Source: Bufo bufo
Lineage: Eukaryota; Chordata; Amphibia; Anura; Bufonidae
Reading direction: 5' to 3'
DNA: 64,000 nucleotides
NCBI RefSeq assembly: GCF_905171765.1
Contig: NC_053392.1
Span: forward strand, 407,754,565 to 407,818,564
Under the pieces are notes generated by a model, which searched no databases, was not told where the DNA came from, and saw nothing but the letters and a program-made list of their open reading frames with translations. Within the stretch, counting starts at the first letter, position 1; the number at the start of each line of letters is the position of its first letter. A program made the translations under genes and the position numbers. Shown here piece after piece: positions 1 to 12,364 of the stretch.

Positions 1-398
1 AGGAGACCAGGAAAGCTTGGTGACAATCCATGAGAGAGCTGGAAGGCCCCCGCAGTATTCCTAGGGTAATTCCAATGGAAATATTTTCCACAGAGGATTA
101 CCTGTTGTAGATTTTTATCAAACTCTACATGTAGCATGTGGATTTTCTGTGGAATTCAGCCACGATCAGTTACACATGGTGAAATCCTATATTACCACGG
201 TGCGGATTTGAAATGTGCACAGTAGGTTCATTTCCGTGTGGATTTTATAAAGTGTGAGGATTTTTGGTAAAATCTTATCCATTTTGCTGGTATTTGCTGC
301 AATACACTGTGGATTTCATAGCTGCAGTTCTATGAGATGAATGATGAGCCCGGACCAAACATCCTGGGGAAGGGATCTCAGTTCTGTCAGCTGCAGCA
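1..398. other. Unassigned non-coding sequence
   Basis: No reading frame, exon or recognisable repeat could be assigned here. It leads directly into the CRE-bearing minisatellite. It probably lies in the PDE10A intron downstream of the exon at 13681-13836, or beyond the gene. Confidence 0.4.
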
Positions 399-553
399 CA
401 GGGATTATACACACAGTGACGTCACAGCGCAGGGATTATACACACAGTGACGTCACAGCGCAGGGATTATACACACAGTGACGTCACAGCGCAGGGATTA
501 TACACACAGTGACGTCACAGCGCAGGGATTATACACACAGTGACGTCACAGTA
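399..553. repeat. 31-bp minisatellite, five units, each with a TGACGTCA palindrome
   Basis: Five head-to-tail copies of a 31-bp unit containing GGGATTATACACACAG followed by TGACGTCA are visible, with almost no divergence. TGACGTCA is the canonical cAMP-response element (CREB/ATF site). Whether the sites are used is unknown; spacing is exactly one repeat unit, so the regularity follows from the tandem origin. Confidence 0.9.
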
Positions 554-702
554 CACTGATAAACACTGAGGAGATGCGGCACACAGTGACATCACAGTAC
601 AATGATAAACACTGAGGAGATGCCGCACACAGTGACATCACAGTACAATGATAAACACTGAGGAGATGCGGCACACAGTGATGTCACAGTACAATGATAA
701 TA
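548..702. repeat. 46-bp minisatellite, about three units
   Basis: About three copies of a 46-bp unit with the core ATAAACACTGAGGAGATG follow the 31-bp array. They share its GTGACxTCA segment, but here as TGACATCA or TGATGTCA, so the CRE palindrome is decayed. The two arrays look like successive expansions of one ancestral segment. Confidence 0.85.
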
Positions 703-1580
703 AACAATGCCCATGTTGTTTGGTTCTAGACTTCTTTATATGTTAATTTAAGAGGTGTTATTTTTGTCGCTGAAAATAAGGCTTTATAAGGTTAAAAAAA
801 AAACGGCTCCTAACATTTTTAGCTGGCTCCTAGATTTCAAGGAAATTTGTCAAGCCCTGATTTAGAGGTACATTTTTGATCACTCAATATTATGTTTTTT
901 GAGACAAAGTAACCAAAAATGTCTGTTCTGGCACAGTTTTTAATTTTTGGTTTTTACAGGGTTCACCTGAAAGGAAGGTCTTGTGTTATTATAGAGCAGA
1001 TGATTGCGGATGCAACAATACCAAATATGTATTTTTTTGTTTCAGTTTTACATAATAAAGCATTTTTAACCACTTCACATCCGCCCATAGGATATAAACG
1101 TCTTATGGGTGGATGTTTAACTCTGCATGGACGAACTGGAACGTCCATTTAGAGATCGCAGCTGCACGCTAATAGTGCAGCTGCAGAGCGGGTTGCCCGC
1201 TGTCAGTGACAGCAGGGCAACCCAGAGAGAAGGCAGGGACAGTTGCGAGGTGTCCCTGCCTTCTAGATTGCTATGCGCTTCCTGTTCCGGCCCAGTGGTC
1301 ATGTGACCGCCGGGGCCTGGAGAGTGCAGGAGCTGTCGGGACTATCATAGACCAAGATCAGCCCTGCACTGAGGCTGTACAGCCTCTCTGGGGGGTGTAT
1401 TTCCCCTGTAACTGGGGCTACTATGTCAGCCCCAGTTACAGGAGAAATCAATAGTGAAAAAAAAAAAAGAAAATAAAGTCAAATATCCCCCAGAGGTCTT
1501 GTATGACCTTATGGGGGACACAAAGTGTAAAAAATAAATAAATAAATAAAGTGTTTTATAAAAAAAAAGTTTCACATGTA

Positions 1581-1588
<8 letters not shown>

Positions 1589-1631
<43 letters not shown>
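1589..1631. repeat. (AT)n microsatellite
   Basis: An uninterrupted run of alternating A and T lies inside the dispersed repeat mosaic. It produces spurious tyrosine/isoleucine reading frames on both strands. Confidence 0.95.
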
Positions 1632-1636
<5 letters not shown>

Positions 1637-2468
1637 TTGGTATTGCAGTGTCCGTGACGGCTCTATAAATATATCACAGGATCCACCCTGTCCGATAAAC
1701 GCCATAAAAAATAAAAACTCTGTCAAAAAAGCCATTTTTGTCACCTTACATCACAAAAAGTGCAACACGAAGTGATCAAAAAGGTGTACGTCCCACAAAA
1801 TGGTACCAATAAAGTAGTCACCTCATCCCGCAAAAAATGAGTGCCTACATAAGAAAATCGCTTAAAAAATAAAAAAAAACTATGGCTCTCAGACTATTGA
1901 GACACTAAAATTATTATTATTTTTTTTAAAAATGATATTATTGTGTAAAACTTAAATAAATAAAAAAGTATTGATATTAGGTATCGCCGTGTCCGTAAGA
2001 ACCTGCTGTAATATTTTTATACATTACCTAACCCCTTAAGTGAACAACGTAAAAAAATAAAATAAAAGGAGTGTCAAAAAAGCTATTTTTTGTCACCTTA
2101 CATCACAAAAAGTGTAATACCAAGCGATCAAAAAGTCATATGCATCCTAAAATAGTACCAATCAAACCGTCATCTCATACCGGAAAAAATGAGCCCCTAC
2201 ATAAGACGGTCGCCCAAAAAAAAAAATACAAAAAATATATATTGCTTTCAGAATGTGGAGACACTAAAAAAATTTTTTTTTTTCAAAAAATGCTTTATTA
2301 TGTAAAACTGAAACAACCAACCAAAAAAATATTTGTTATTGTCGCGTCCAACCTGCTCTATAAAAATAGCACATAATCTAACCTGTCAGATGAACATTGT
2401 ATATAACAAAAAATAAAAATGGTGCCAAAACAGCAATTTTTTGTTCACTTGCCTCACAAAAAGTGTAA

Positions 2469-2842
2469 GGCTAGATTCACACTTGCGGCAGGACGGATCC
2501 GACATGCTGTTCACCATGTCGGATCCGTCCTGCGGCTATTTCGCCGTGCCCCCGGGCCGCAGCTCCGTCCCCATTGACTATAATGGGGACGGGGGCGGAG
2601 CTCCGGCGCAGCACGGCGGTGCACGGAGAAAGCCGCCGGACTAAAAAACCTGACATGCAGTAATTTTAGTCCGGCGGCCTTAAGCCGTGCACCGCCGTGC
2701 TGCGCCGGAGCTCCGCCCCCGTCTCCATTATAGTCAATGGGGACGGAGCGGCGGCCCGGGGGCACGGCGAAATAGCCGCAGGACGGATCCGACATGGTGA
2801 ACAGCATGTCTGATCCGTCCTGCCGCAAGTGTGAAAGTACCC
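2469..2842. mobile_element. Palindromic Harbinger-like MITE, 374 bp
   Basis: The element begins GGCTAGATTCACACTTGCGG and ends in the near-complement, and is flanked by TAA at 2466-2468 and 2843-2845. Almost the whole length is an inverted repeat around a short AT-rich centre near 2655, so a single strand could fold into a long hairpin. A three-base TWA target duplication is characteristic of PIF/Harbinger. No transposase is encoded; the apparent ORFs are hairpin shadows. Confidence 0.8.
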
Positions 2843-3957
2843 TAATATAGAGACAACCAAAAATCATATGTACCCTATAATAGTATCAACAAAACTGCCA
2901 CCTTATCCTGTAGTTTCAAAAATGGGGTCACTTTTTTGGAGTTTCAACTCTAGGGGTGCAACAGGGGGTCTTCAAATGTAACATTGTGTAAATAAACCAG
3001 TCCAGCAAAATCTGCCTTCCAAAGACCATATGGCGTTCCTTTCCTTCTGCGCCCTGCTGTGTGGCCATACAGCAGTTTCGACCACATATGGGGTGTTTCT
3101 GTAAACTACAGAATCAGAGCAATAAATATTGAGTTTTGTTTGGCTGTTAACCCTTGTTTTGTTAGCGGAAAAAAATTATTAAAATGGAAAATCTGCCAAA
3201 AAAGTGAAATTCTAAAATTTCATCTCCATTTTCCATTAATTCATGTGGGTTAACAACGTTTGTAAAATCTGTTTTGAATACCTTGAGGGGAGTAGTTTCT
3301 AAAATGGGGTCATTTTTGGGTAGTTTCTATTATGTAAGCCTCGGAAAGTGACTTCAGACCTGAACTAGTCCTTTAAAAGTGGGTTTTGGAAATTTTCTGA
3401 AAAATTTCAAGATTTGCTTCTAAACATCTAAGCCTTCTAACGTCCCCAAAAAATTAAATGACATTCACAAAATGATCCAAACATGAAGTAGACATATCGG
3501 GAATGTAAAGTAATAACTATTTTTGGAGGTATTACTATCTATTATAAAAGTAGAGGAATTGAAATTTGGAAATTTTTGGTAAATTTTTACATTTTTTTAT
3601 TATTAAAAATGAAATTGTTTGACTCAATTTTACCACTATCATGAAGTACAATATGTGACGAGAAAATCTCAGAATAGCCTAGATAAGTAAAAGCATTTTA
3701 AAGTTATTACCACATAAAGTGACACATGTCAGATTTGCAAAAAATGGCTCTGTCAGGAAGGGGGAAATGGCCCGGATGTGAAGTTGTTGAAAAGAAATCA
3801 TGAAATCAAAATGTTTTTGCGTCTCCATTTTCTGAAAGCCATATTTTTCAGTTGATTGTCTTATGCGGGATGAGGTAAATGTTTGATTGGTACCATTTTG
3901 GTATACATACAACTTTTTGATCGCTTGGTATTACACTTTTTGTGAGGCAAGGTAAAA

Positions 3958-4380
3958 AAAAAGTGTCTTATTTCAGTCAACGTTGCTCTTCTATCAGCTT
4001 GAATCAGTCGGTCCATTCTCCTCTGACCTCTAGCATCCACGAGGCATTTTTGCCCACAGGACTGACGCATACTGGATGTTTTTCCCTTTTCACAACATTC
4101 TTTGTAAACCCTAGAAATGGTTGTGCGTGAAAATCCCAGTAACTGAGCAGATTGTGAAATACTCAGACCGGCCCGTCTGGCACCAACAACCATGCCACGC
4201 TCAAAATTGCTTAAATCACCTTTCTTTCCCATTCTGACATTCAGTTTGGAGTTCAGGAGATTGTCTTGACCAGGACCACACCCCTAAATGCATTGAAGCA
4301 ACTGCCATGTGATTGGTTGACTAGATAATTGCATTATTGAGAAATAGAACAGGTGTTCCTAATAATTCTTTAGGTGAATG
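3958..4380 (-). mobile_element. Truncated Tc1-like transposon (N-terminal part)
   Basis: One terminal repeat ending TTCTTTAGGTGAATG abuts TA at 4381. On the minus strand a frame starts at about 4232 and encodes the paired-like DNA-binding N-terminus (MGKKGDLSNFERGMVVGA). It stops being Tc1-like after LTEI, at about 3960, where dispersed-repeat sequence begins. The catalytic domain and the second terminus are absent. It belongs to the same family as the element at 52155-53204. Confidence 0.85.
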
Positions 4381-4677
4381 TATGTCTTTATTATGGGAAG
4401 GGGGCGTTTTCTACTTAATACTTTTTTTCTTATTATGAAAAACACTTTTTTTGTTCCAATGTGGGATTTCAACTTTTGGGGGTCTGATCCCCTCTACAAT
4501 GCATAACAATATATTCTGTATGGGGGCTGAATCTCATAGGCTTCCATAGAAGGCAAGCCAATATGCTTTGCACAGGCATCAGGGTGCCTTCTCAACCATT
4601 GGGTCGCTGTCACCACATCCCAGGGACCCGATGGGGGTGGGGAGGAAGCCTGTACCTCCACAAGTCCCGTGTATGCC

Positions 4678-5220
4678 CGTCATGCCCTGCTCAGGTTTTG
4701 TGCGGAGGTCTGCCAGGTTAGCAGCACGTGTGTAGGTTTTTGTTTGTTTTGGGTTTGGAGTTGAGCTGTATCCGCCTCCCTTCAGGTGCACTGGGTGGGG
4801 TCGTTTGTGTGAGTTTATATTACGCCCCTTCCCAGTGTCCTGTGCGGGTTATAGTTTTTATCTTGCTCTGAGGAAAGGTGGATTTGCGGTTTCTGCTCAG
4901 CTACAAGATAAGTTGGTTTTTGTTTTCCTTTTTGTGTGTTCTGTCTAGGCTGTTAGAGAGACACCTGCCTCCTCCAGTTCCTGAGGAAGCAGGCTGCCTC
5001 TTTCCCCCTTTTCACCATCTTAGGGACTTTAGGGAATCTACAGCCTTAGGCACAGGGGCACGTTGATTCCCACCCTTAGGGTCTGAACGTGGGCACAGAA
5101 GTCCAGGGAGAGCTGGTAGGGAATTGTCAGGAGGTGACCTTTATTCCCAGCTTCTGGCCGAGACGCTTGTTTTGTGGTTTTCTGTGTGTTTTGGTATCTT
5201 GTATCCTACCCAGCGTGACA
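4678..5220 (+). repeat. Gypsy-1 5' LTR
   Basis: It aligns base for base with the 3' copy at 9447-9989, at equal length. It should begin TGTC, but the first base is mutated to C; it ends TGACA. The LTR would carry the promoter and polyadenylation signals. The leader starting TTATAACC follows immediately. Confidence 0.92.
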
Positions 5221-5266
5221 TTATAACCTGCCAATACCTAGACTGCCATTTCTCAGCTGCTTTGAG

Positions 5267-6290
5267 ATGGAGTAAATTGATGCGTTAGTTGATCGCCTGC
5301 AGGGATTATCCATAGAGGTTGCTGATTTGCGTAATTCTGTCGCACGGTGTCAGAATGCTCTGGCATCAGGTGCGATAGGAAGAAGTCAAATTTATGGGGA
5401 GCCTAGAGTCGCTCTCCCTGATAGATTTTCAGGGGGTGTGGATGACTTTATCCGTTTTAGAGAGCCATGCAAGCTTTATTTTTGGCTGCGGCCGTCTTCA
5501 TCTGGTGATGAGAATCAGAGAGTAGGGATAATCATATCCCTGCTTAAAGGGGACGCGCAGTCCTGGGCCTTTTCTCTGCCAACCGGTTCTCTGGCTCTCC
5601 GGTCGGTGGATGAATTTTTTAAAGCCTTGGGATTAATTTATGATGACCCAGATCGGGTCTCGATGGCGGAATCTGGGTTGCATAATTTATTACAAGGAGA
5701 TCATACTGCAGAGGCATACTGCGTTGAGTTTAGGAGATGGGCTACGGAGTCTGAGTGGAATGACCCTGCGCTACGTAGTCAGTTTTGTCAGGGGTTGTCT
5801 GAGAGAATTGAAAGATGCCCTCGCTTTTCATGAGTATCCTGATACGTTGGAGAATGCAATGTCTTTAGCAGTACGGTTAGATAGACGCATTAGAGATAGG
5901 TGTAAGGTTCCTTCCGCGCGAGGGATCCCTTCTGTGAGTGGTTTCGTCTCACCGGTTTCCCAGGGTAATATGACATGTAATTCTGGAGTAGGGGAGGAAC
6001 CCATGCAGCTGGGTCAGGTGTCTTTCCGTTCTGGTAATAGGAACTTTAGGAGGTTGCATAAGCTATGTTATTACTGTGGAGAAAGTGGTAATTTTGTTTA
6101 TGCTTGTCCTTTTGTTAAACCGCATGTTGATGATAAAGAACCACAAAGAGGTTTACATGAAGAAAAAAAAAAAACATCCTTGACTCTTGGTAGTGTGAAT
6201 GGTGTGTCGGAGCAAGCAGGTATGCAATCTCCCTGCAATACTCATTTTCTCCTTCCAGCTATGGTGGTGCTAGACTCAAAAATGTAATTT
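5267..6290 (+). pseudogene. Gypsy-1 gag (broken)
   Basis: The initiator ATG at 5267 is followed by GAG and then a TAA stop at 5273, so translation would end after two residues. The frame then stays open and matches Gypsy-2 gag up to about 5810. There a frameshift moves the reading to another frame, which continues to 6287. The nucleocapsid zinc knuckle near 6074 reads CYYCGESGNFVYAC. The metal-binding histidine of the CX2CX4HX4C motif is replaced by asparagine, which should abolish zinc binding. Confidence 0.88.
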
Positions 6291-9200
6291 TGAAGTATTC
6301 ATTGACTGTGATGCTGGGGTAAACCTTATTGATTTTCTTTTTCTTCAAAATCTGGGCTTAAGTACTTGCACTTTAGAGAGATTTCGGTGTTCGCAATTGA
6401 TTCTTCCTCTCTTTCTCAAAGGAGTCTCACTCATATTGCTCATGGCATTCAGTTAAGGGTGGGTGATTCACATGTTGAGATCATTTCTTGTTTTGTCATG
6501 AAGGACTTGCCCACTCCTATGGTCTTAGGTTTACCGTGGTTGATAAAACATAACCCAACTATAGATTGGCAGGCAAGGCAGATCATTGGTTGGAGTGAAT
6601 TTTGTTCGGACAATTGTCTTAGTGCGTCTATCTCAGGTGTGTCTACTACGGTTCTACCTCAGTATCTCTCAGATTTTGCGTATGTCTTTTCGAAGGGTGG
6701 GGCTCAGGAGTTGCCTCCTCATTGTGAATATGATTGTCCGGTTAATCTCATCCCAGGGGCTAAGTCTCGGCTATACAATCTTTCTCAACCCGAAAGAGAG
6801 GTCATGTGGAAATATATTGCCGAGAGTTTGGCAAAGGGTTATATTAGGCCATCTAAGTCTCCGGTCGCAGTTGGTTTATTCTTTGTAAAGAAAAAGGATG
6901 AATCGCTTAGACCCTGTCTGGATTTCCGGGAATTGAACCGCATTACGGTCCATGATCCGTATCCCCTTCCTTTTATTTCTGACCTTTTTGATCAAATTGT
7001 TGGAGCTAAGGTGTTCTCTAAGTTAGATTTAAGAGGGGCCTACAATCTGATCAGAATCAAGGAGGGGGATGAGTGGAAAACGGCCTTCAACACGCACGAG
7101 GGTCATTTCGAGAATCTGGTTATGCCTTTTGGCTTAACTAACGCGCCAGCGGTGTTTCAGCGATTTGTCAATGACATTTTCCATCATCTTGTGGGAAGGT
7201 TCATTGTAATTTACTTGGATGACATACTAATTTACTCCCTTATCTGAAGACCCATCAGGATCACGTGAGACAGGTTTTGTCCATCCTTCGGGAGAATAAA
7301 TTATATGCTAAATTGGAGAAATGTGTGTTTTCTGTTCAGGAGCTTCCGCTTCTGGGATATCTGCTTTCTGACTCTGTTTTCGTATGGACCCTGAAAAGGT
7401 CCGGGCGGTTCTGGAATGGGACCGACCAGAAAATCAGAAAGCTTTGATGCGGTTTTTGGGGTTTACCAATTATTATAGAAAATTTATCTTGAACTACTCT
7501 ACCATTGTAAAACCTTTGACCGATATGACTAGGAAAGGCGTCGACTTATCTGTCTGGTCGGATGAGGCATTGCAGGCCTTTTCGGCTATTAAGGAATGTT
7601 TTGCGTCTGCTCCCATTCTGATGCAGCCCGATGTGTCTCAGCCATTCGTGGTGGAGGTGAATGCATCAGAGGTGGGGGTTGGAGCAGTGTTGTCGCAGGG
7701 TTCATTTCCTGGCAAATGGCATCAGTGTGCTTTTTTTTCCAAGAAGCTCTCGGTCGCCGAGAGGAATTATGATGTAGGAGATAGGGAATTGCTGGCCATC
7801 TAATTGGCCTTTGAGGAATGGCGTCACTGGTTGGAGGGGGCGTCTCATCCCGTTACGGTATATATTGATCATAAGAATTTGGCTTACCTGCAATCTGCCA
7901 AGTGTCTGAATCCTAGACAGGCTAGATGGTCACTGTTCTTTACTAGGTTCAATTTTGTGGTTACTTTTCGTCCGGGGGTTAAAAACGTCAAGGCAGATGT
8001 ATTGTCTCGTAGTTTTCCTGGGGAAAGTGATGCAGAAGATCCTGCTCCGATTTTGGCTGATGGGGTGGTGGTCTCCGCTCTGTACCCCGAGATGGAGATG
8101 GAGGTGTTGGGGGCCCAGGAGGGGGCTCCTGATTCTTGTCCTCCAGGGAGGTTGTTTATTCCTGCTGGACTGCGATACAAGGTATTCAAGAAACATCACG
8201 ATACTGTCCTTGCTGGACATCCTGGTGGCAAGTCCACCTTTGATCTTATTTCCCGGAGGTTCTGGTGGCCTGGGTTACGCAAGAGTGTTGAGGATTATGC
8301 AGCAGCTTGTGAGACCTGTGCACGGTCAAAGGTTGCTCACACTCGACCTTCTGGTTCACTTCTTCCTTTGTCTATTCCATCTCGTCCTTGGACGCACTTG
8401 TCTATGGACTTTGTTACTGATCTGCAGAGTTCCTCCGGGAAAACTGTGATTTTGGTGGTTGTGGACCGTTTTAGTAAAATGGCTCACTTTGTATCGTTAG
8501 CTAGTCTGCCCAATGCTAAGACTCTTGCTCAGGTTTTTGTTGATAACATCGTGAAATTACATGGCATTCCCTCGGATGTGGTTTCTGATAGGGGTACGCA
8601 GTTTGTTTCCAGGTTTTGGAGGGTGTTCTTCGGCTTTTCATCCGCAGTCGAATGGGCAGACAGAGCGTATTAACCAAAACCTGGAGACCTACTTGAGGTG
8701 TTTTGTGGCTGAGAACCAGGAGGACTGGTCCTCATTCCTATCCCTAGCAGAGTTTGCTTTGAATAACCGTAGGCAGGAGTCCACGGGTAAGTCGCCATTT
8801 TTTGGCGCATACGGTTTTCATCCTCAGTTTGGTACCTTTTCTGGGACTAGTTCCTCTGGGATGCCAGAGGAGGAGAGATTTTCTTCTGCCCTGTCTTCTA
8901 TTTGGCGGAGGATCCAAGTGAATTTGGAGAAGATGGGTGAGAGGTATAAGCGAATGGCTGACAGGAGACGTATGACTGGTCCGTACCTGTGTGTGGGTGA
9001 TCTGGTGTGGTTATCTACTAAAAATATTAAACAGAGTACCATCTTGGAAACTGGGTCCAAGATTTATTGGATCTTACAAAATATCTGCGGTTGTCAATCC
9101 AGTGGCGTTTCGTCTGGATCTTCCGCAGACCTGGAGGATCCATGATTTGTTCCACAGGTATTTACTGAAGAAATATGTGAAACCGGTGGAACCATCGCTA

Positions 9201-9446
9201 TTGCCTCCTCCCCCTGTTCTGGTTGATGGCAATTTAGAGTTAGAGATCTCTAGGGTTCTCGACTCACGCGTTCTTCGGGGTTCCCTTCAGTACCTGGTAC
9301 ACTGGAGGGGATATGGCCCCGAGGAGAGGATGTGGGTTCCGGCTGTGGATGTTAGTGCCAGCCGACTGGTGAGGGCCTTTCACAGGGCCCACCCGGATAA
9401 AGTTGGGCCGGGGTGTCCGGAGGTCACCCGTAGAAGGGGGGGGTAC
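6290..9446 (+). pseudogene. Gypsy-1 pol: PR-RT-RH-IN-chromodomain (broken)
   Basis: The protease motif is degenerate: DCDAG stands in place of DSG near 6310. Reverse transcriptase runs from about 6700 with an intact YLDD at about 7213-7224. A frameshift follows near 7235, another break lies near 7380, and a stop at 7801 follows RNase H. Integrase with its HHCC zinc motif starts near 8195. Part of the core around 8615-8640 is deleted with a frame change. The chromodomain lies at about 9240-9400. A G-rich polypurine tract precedes the 3' LTR. Confidence 0.9.
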
Positions 9447-9989
9447 TGTCATGCCCTGCTCAGGTTTTGTGCAGAGGTCTGCCAGGTTAGCAGCACGTGT
9501 GTAGTTTTTTGTTTGTTTTGGGTTTGCAATTGAGCTGTATCTCCCACCCTTCATGTGCACTGGGTGGGGTCATTTGTGTGACTTTAAATTATGCCCCTTC
9601 CCAGTGTCCTGTGCGGGTTATAGCTTCTATCTTGCTCTGAGGAAAGGTGGATTCACTGTTTCTGCTCAGCTACAAGATAAGTTGGTTTTTGTTTTCCTTT
9701 TTGTGTGTTCTGTCTAGGCTGTTAGAGAGACACCTGCCTCCTCCAGGTCCTGAGGAAGCATGCTGCCTCTTTCCCCCTTTTCACCATCTTAGGGACTTTA
9801 GGGAATCTACAGCCTTAGGCACGGGGGCACGTTTATTCCCACCTTTAGGGTCTGAATGTGGGCACAGAAGTCCAGGGAGAGCTGGTAGGGAATTGTCAGG
9901 AGGTGACCTTTATTCCCAGCTTCTGGCCTAGACGCTTGTTTTGTGGTTTTCTGTGTGTTTTGGTATCTTGTATCCTACCCAGTGAGACA
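9447..9989 (+). repeat. Gypsy-1 3' LTR
   Basis: It begins TGTCATGCCC right after a purine tract and ends GAGACA. The target duplication ATGCC follows at 9990. It differs from the 5' LTR by a scatter of substitutions, so the insertion is not very recent. Confidence 0.92.
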
Positions 9990-9994
9990 ATGCC

Positions 9995-11200
9995 AGAGTC
10001 AGCGCTGACCACAGCATACAAGGGATTAATACGCCAGCAGCCACGTATTCACTATGGCTGGCATCTACAGCTGGGGCTTGGCTGTCAGAAACAGCCGGGC
10101 CCCTGCCACTGATCGGGCGGGCGCAGCTCAAGCACCCGCCTGATCAGCACACTGTACCTGTACGGAGCTGGGAATCAAGTCACGTCCCACAGCACCGTAC
10201 AGGTACAGTGCTGGTATCCTACGGGATAAACCACTGACAGCGATAACATTGATTATTTTGTAACAATGACAACTGTCAATCTACGGGATACTAGGCAGCA
10301 AGATACTAAGTACGCCACTAAGTACTAAGTACTGCCAGAGAATGCACCTAATTTATGAAGAGACCTGTGCCTCACCATAAGTTAAGCGCATCTTCCGGCA
10401 GCGCAAGAAATACAAAGACCAGTGTATCACACTCCTGTTTTGATGAATCTTCCCCTAGGTTCTTGAAGTTGATGTGTTGGAGGAAGAAAAAAATAGGCAA
10501 GAGTAAAGATCTGGCCAACTAAATGGTTAGTATTCGAAGCCAAGAAATGCGTGTCAAGGTGGACACTTTTCCTGGTGGTGGCGCGATACCACACTTTCAA
10601 AATGTCTTAGGGTATATGTTTATTTTGGGCTTTCCTCATTTGGGATTTTTAGTTGTTTATATTTGGTCAATATATACATACCATTTTTTGTTATTACAGT
10701 TCCATTTATTCATCTTTTTTTTTTCGATTTTTGATACTATTGTATCTGGGTAATTTTTTGTTCATATTCGGTGAGACAGTGTGGGCGGCACCACCAGGAT
10801 GCACTCTGTATTGTTGGGATGTTTTCTTTTCCTCCAATAGTTTACAGTAATACTTATTTTTAAATAATTGTAATTTTGTTACTTTGAAATTAAAAAATTT
10901 AAGAAATTATATGATATTTTTATTTCTGGCTTGCTTTTTCTTCCTTTTTGGTGGTTGATGCAACTAAATGGTTAGGCTCGATGACTGGTCATAGCACCTT
11001 CAAAAATGCAAACTTGTGGCACTAGTAGTACCTACTAAATGAGGCCTAAGGAACAACAACTAGTGAACCAGCAACAAAGTCATGGGTGCCCAAGTCTCCT
11101 TGATGTGCATGGGGAGCAAAGGCTAGATTTTTTTTTTTTTTTACTTCCAACACAATTTGCTGGCTATGACAGACAGGTATCAGAACATACAAATGGCATA
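9995..11200. other. Repeat-rich intergenic or intronic sequence
   Basis: The segment 10000-10260 resembles the GC-rich subterminal part of the dispersed repeat family: GTACGG and GTACAGGTACAG words and a CAGCGCTGACC block. From 10500 to 11150 it is AT-rich with no recognisable coding domain. Small ORFs at 10523-10850 have low-complexity hydrophobic translations and are not supported as genes. Confidence 0.4.
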
Positions 11201-11219
11201 AATTATAACTGTCTTTAGT

Positions 11220-11870
11220 AAAGGTGCCTCATGCGTTGCAATTTGCCAAGTTTGGAAATCCATAGCTGCAAACTGGTCAGAGTGTCTTTTCCTCCAAAAC
11301 TGACCATGAGCATGTGAACATAAGAACTGGGCTATGGAGCATTGAAAGAAAAATGCCCGGCATGATGAATCACATTTTCTTTTACATCATGTGGATGGTT
11401 GGGTGCAAGTATGTAGTTTACCTAGGGGAAAGATGGCACAAAAATGCCCATGCTCTTTGGAGGCGGTGTCAGGCTCTAGACAATGTAACCTTTGATCCTG
11501 GCATTCATGTGGATATTACTTTGACATGTACCACCCGCCTAAATGTAGTTGCAGACAAAGTATATCCTTTCTCGGCAACAGTATTCAGAAACAGTGTGGC
11601 ATCTTTCAGCAAGATCATGCACCCTGCCACACTGCAAATATTGTTTAGGAATGTTTAGAAGAAAATGACAGAGTTCAAGGTGATGACTTGGCCTCTGAAT
11701 TCCTAAGATCTCAATCTGTTGAAGCATCTGTGGGATTTGCTGGAAAAATAAGTCTGATACATGAAGGCGCTATGTTGCAATTTACAGAAATTCAAGGATT
11801 GGTAACAAATGTCTTGATACCAGATATCACAGACAACTTCAGAAGTCTTGAGGAGTTTATGACTTGATGG
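11220..11870 (+). pseudogene. Decayed Tc1/mariner transposase remnant
   Basis: Across shifting frames the plus strand retains the order of a Tc1 transposase. A FQQDHAPCH segment, which carries the second catalytic aspartate, lies near 11605-11635. It is followed by remnants of the NxxE region and the C-terminal end. Many stops and frameshifts are present and no terminal repeats were found. It is much older than the Tc1 elements at 46747 and 52155. Confidence 0.65.
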
Positions 11871-12364
11871 GTCAGAGAGGTTTTGTCTGCTTAAAGGGAT
11901 CTACCCAATATCAGTGGTTTAAATGTTTTGGCTAATCAGGATACAATCTTGAGGATTTACTGTGTATTTGCATGTGCAGCTTGAGTCACAGTTATCGCTA
12001 AATGCTGGGCCGCAACTGGACTATTTTCAAGTAACAAATCCAAGTGCCTGATAATTAGTGGTAAAAATCATGCGCTACCCGTGGCTCAAGCCAAATGTAT
12101 AATATAACAGAACACCCATGGCATGTAATTCAGTGACCAATGTATTATCGTGCATAAATAAACTTTAAAAAATATGTGGCGTTCATTACCATTACTCATG
12201 CTCTTCCATTCTATATACGCAGGTTTAGTACCCACCTATATGTAATGGCTGCTATTTTATTCTTGAGAGCAATGTCATGCAAATATGAAAACTACAGTGT
12301 TATGTGTCAAGAGGCACACCAACTAATATACTGTTTACTTGGTTCCCTTCTGCTAAGGAATTAA

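Larger units (their letters stand above)
900..4672. repeat. Mosaic of an AT-rich dispersed repeat family
   Basis: Recurring phrases such as CACAAAAAGTGTAA, GATCAAAAAG, TATAGAGCAG and TAACCACTTCACATCC occur several times here. They occur again, partly in the other orientation, at about 19220-20160 and 56480-56740. This looks like one long non-autonomous element, or several overlapping copies, with internal duplications. No protein-coding domain is present outside the Tc1 fragment. The superfamily could not be decided because clean termini and target duplications were not found. Confidence 0.55.
4678..9989 (+). mobile_element. Gypsy-1: complete but inactive chromodomain Gypsy retrotransposon
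   Basis: Two 543-bp LTRs bracket gag and pol, and the 5-bp target duplication ATGCC is visible at 4673-4677 and 9990-9994. The order is gag, protease, reverse transcriptase, RNase H, integrase, chromodomain, which is that of vertebrate Metaviridae chromoviruses. The reading frame is broken many times. It is the same family as Gypsy-2 at 32052, which serves as a cleaner reference. Confidence 0.93.

Noticed and set aside
1551..1775. ORFs with tyrosine-isoleucine runs on both strands
   Set aside because: Translation of an (AT)n microsatellite.
2511..2867. 118-codon minus-strand frame, apparently mirrored by a plus-strand frame
   Set aside because: Both come from the near-perfect hairpin of a 374-bp MITE.
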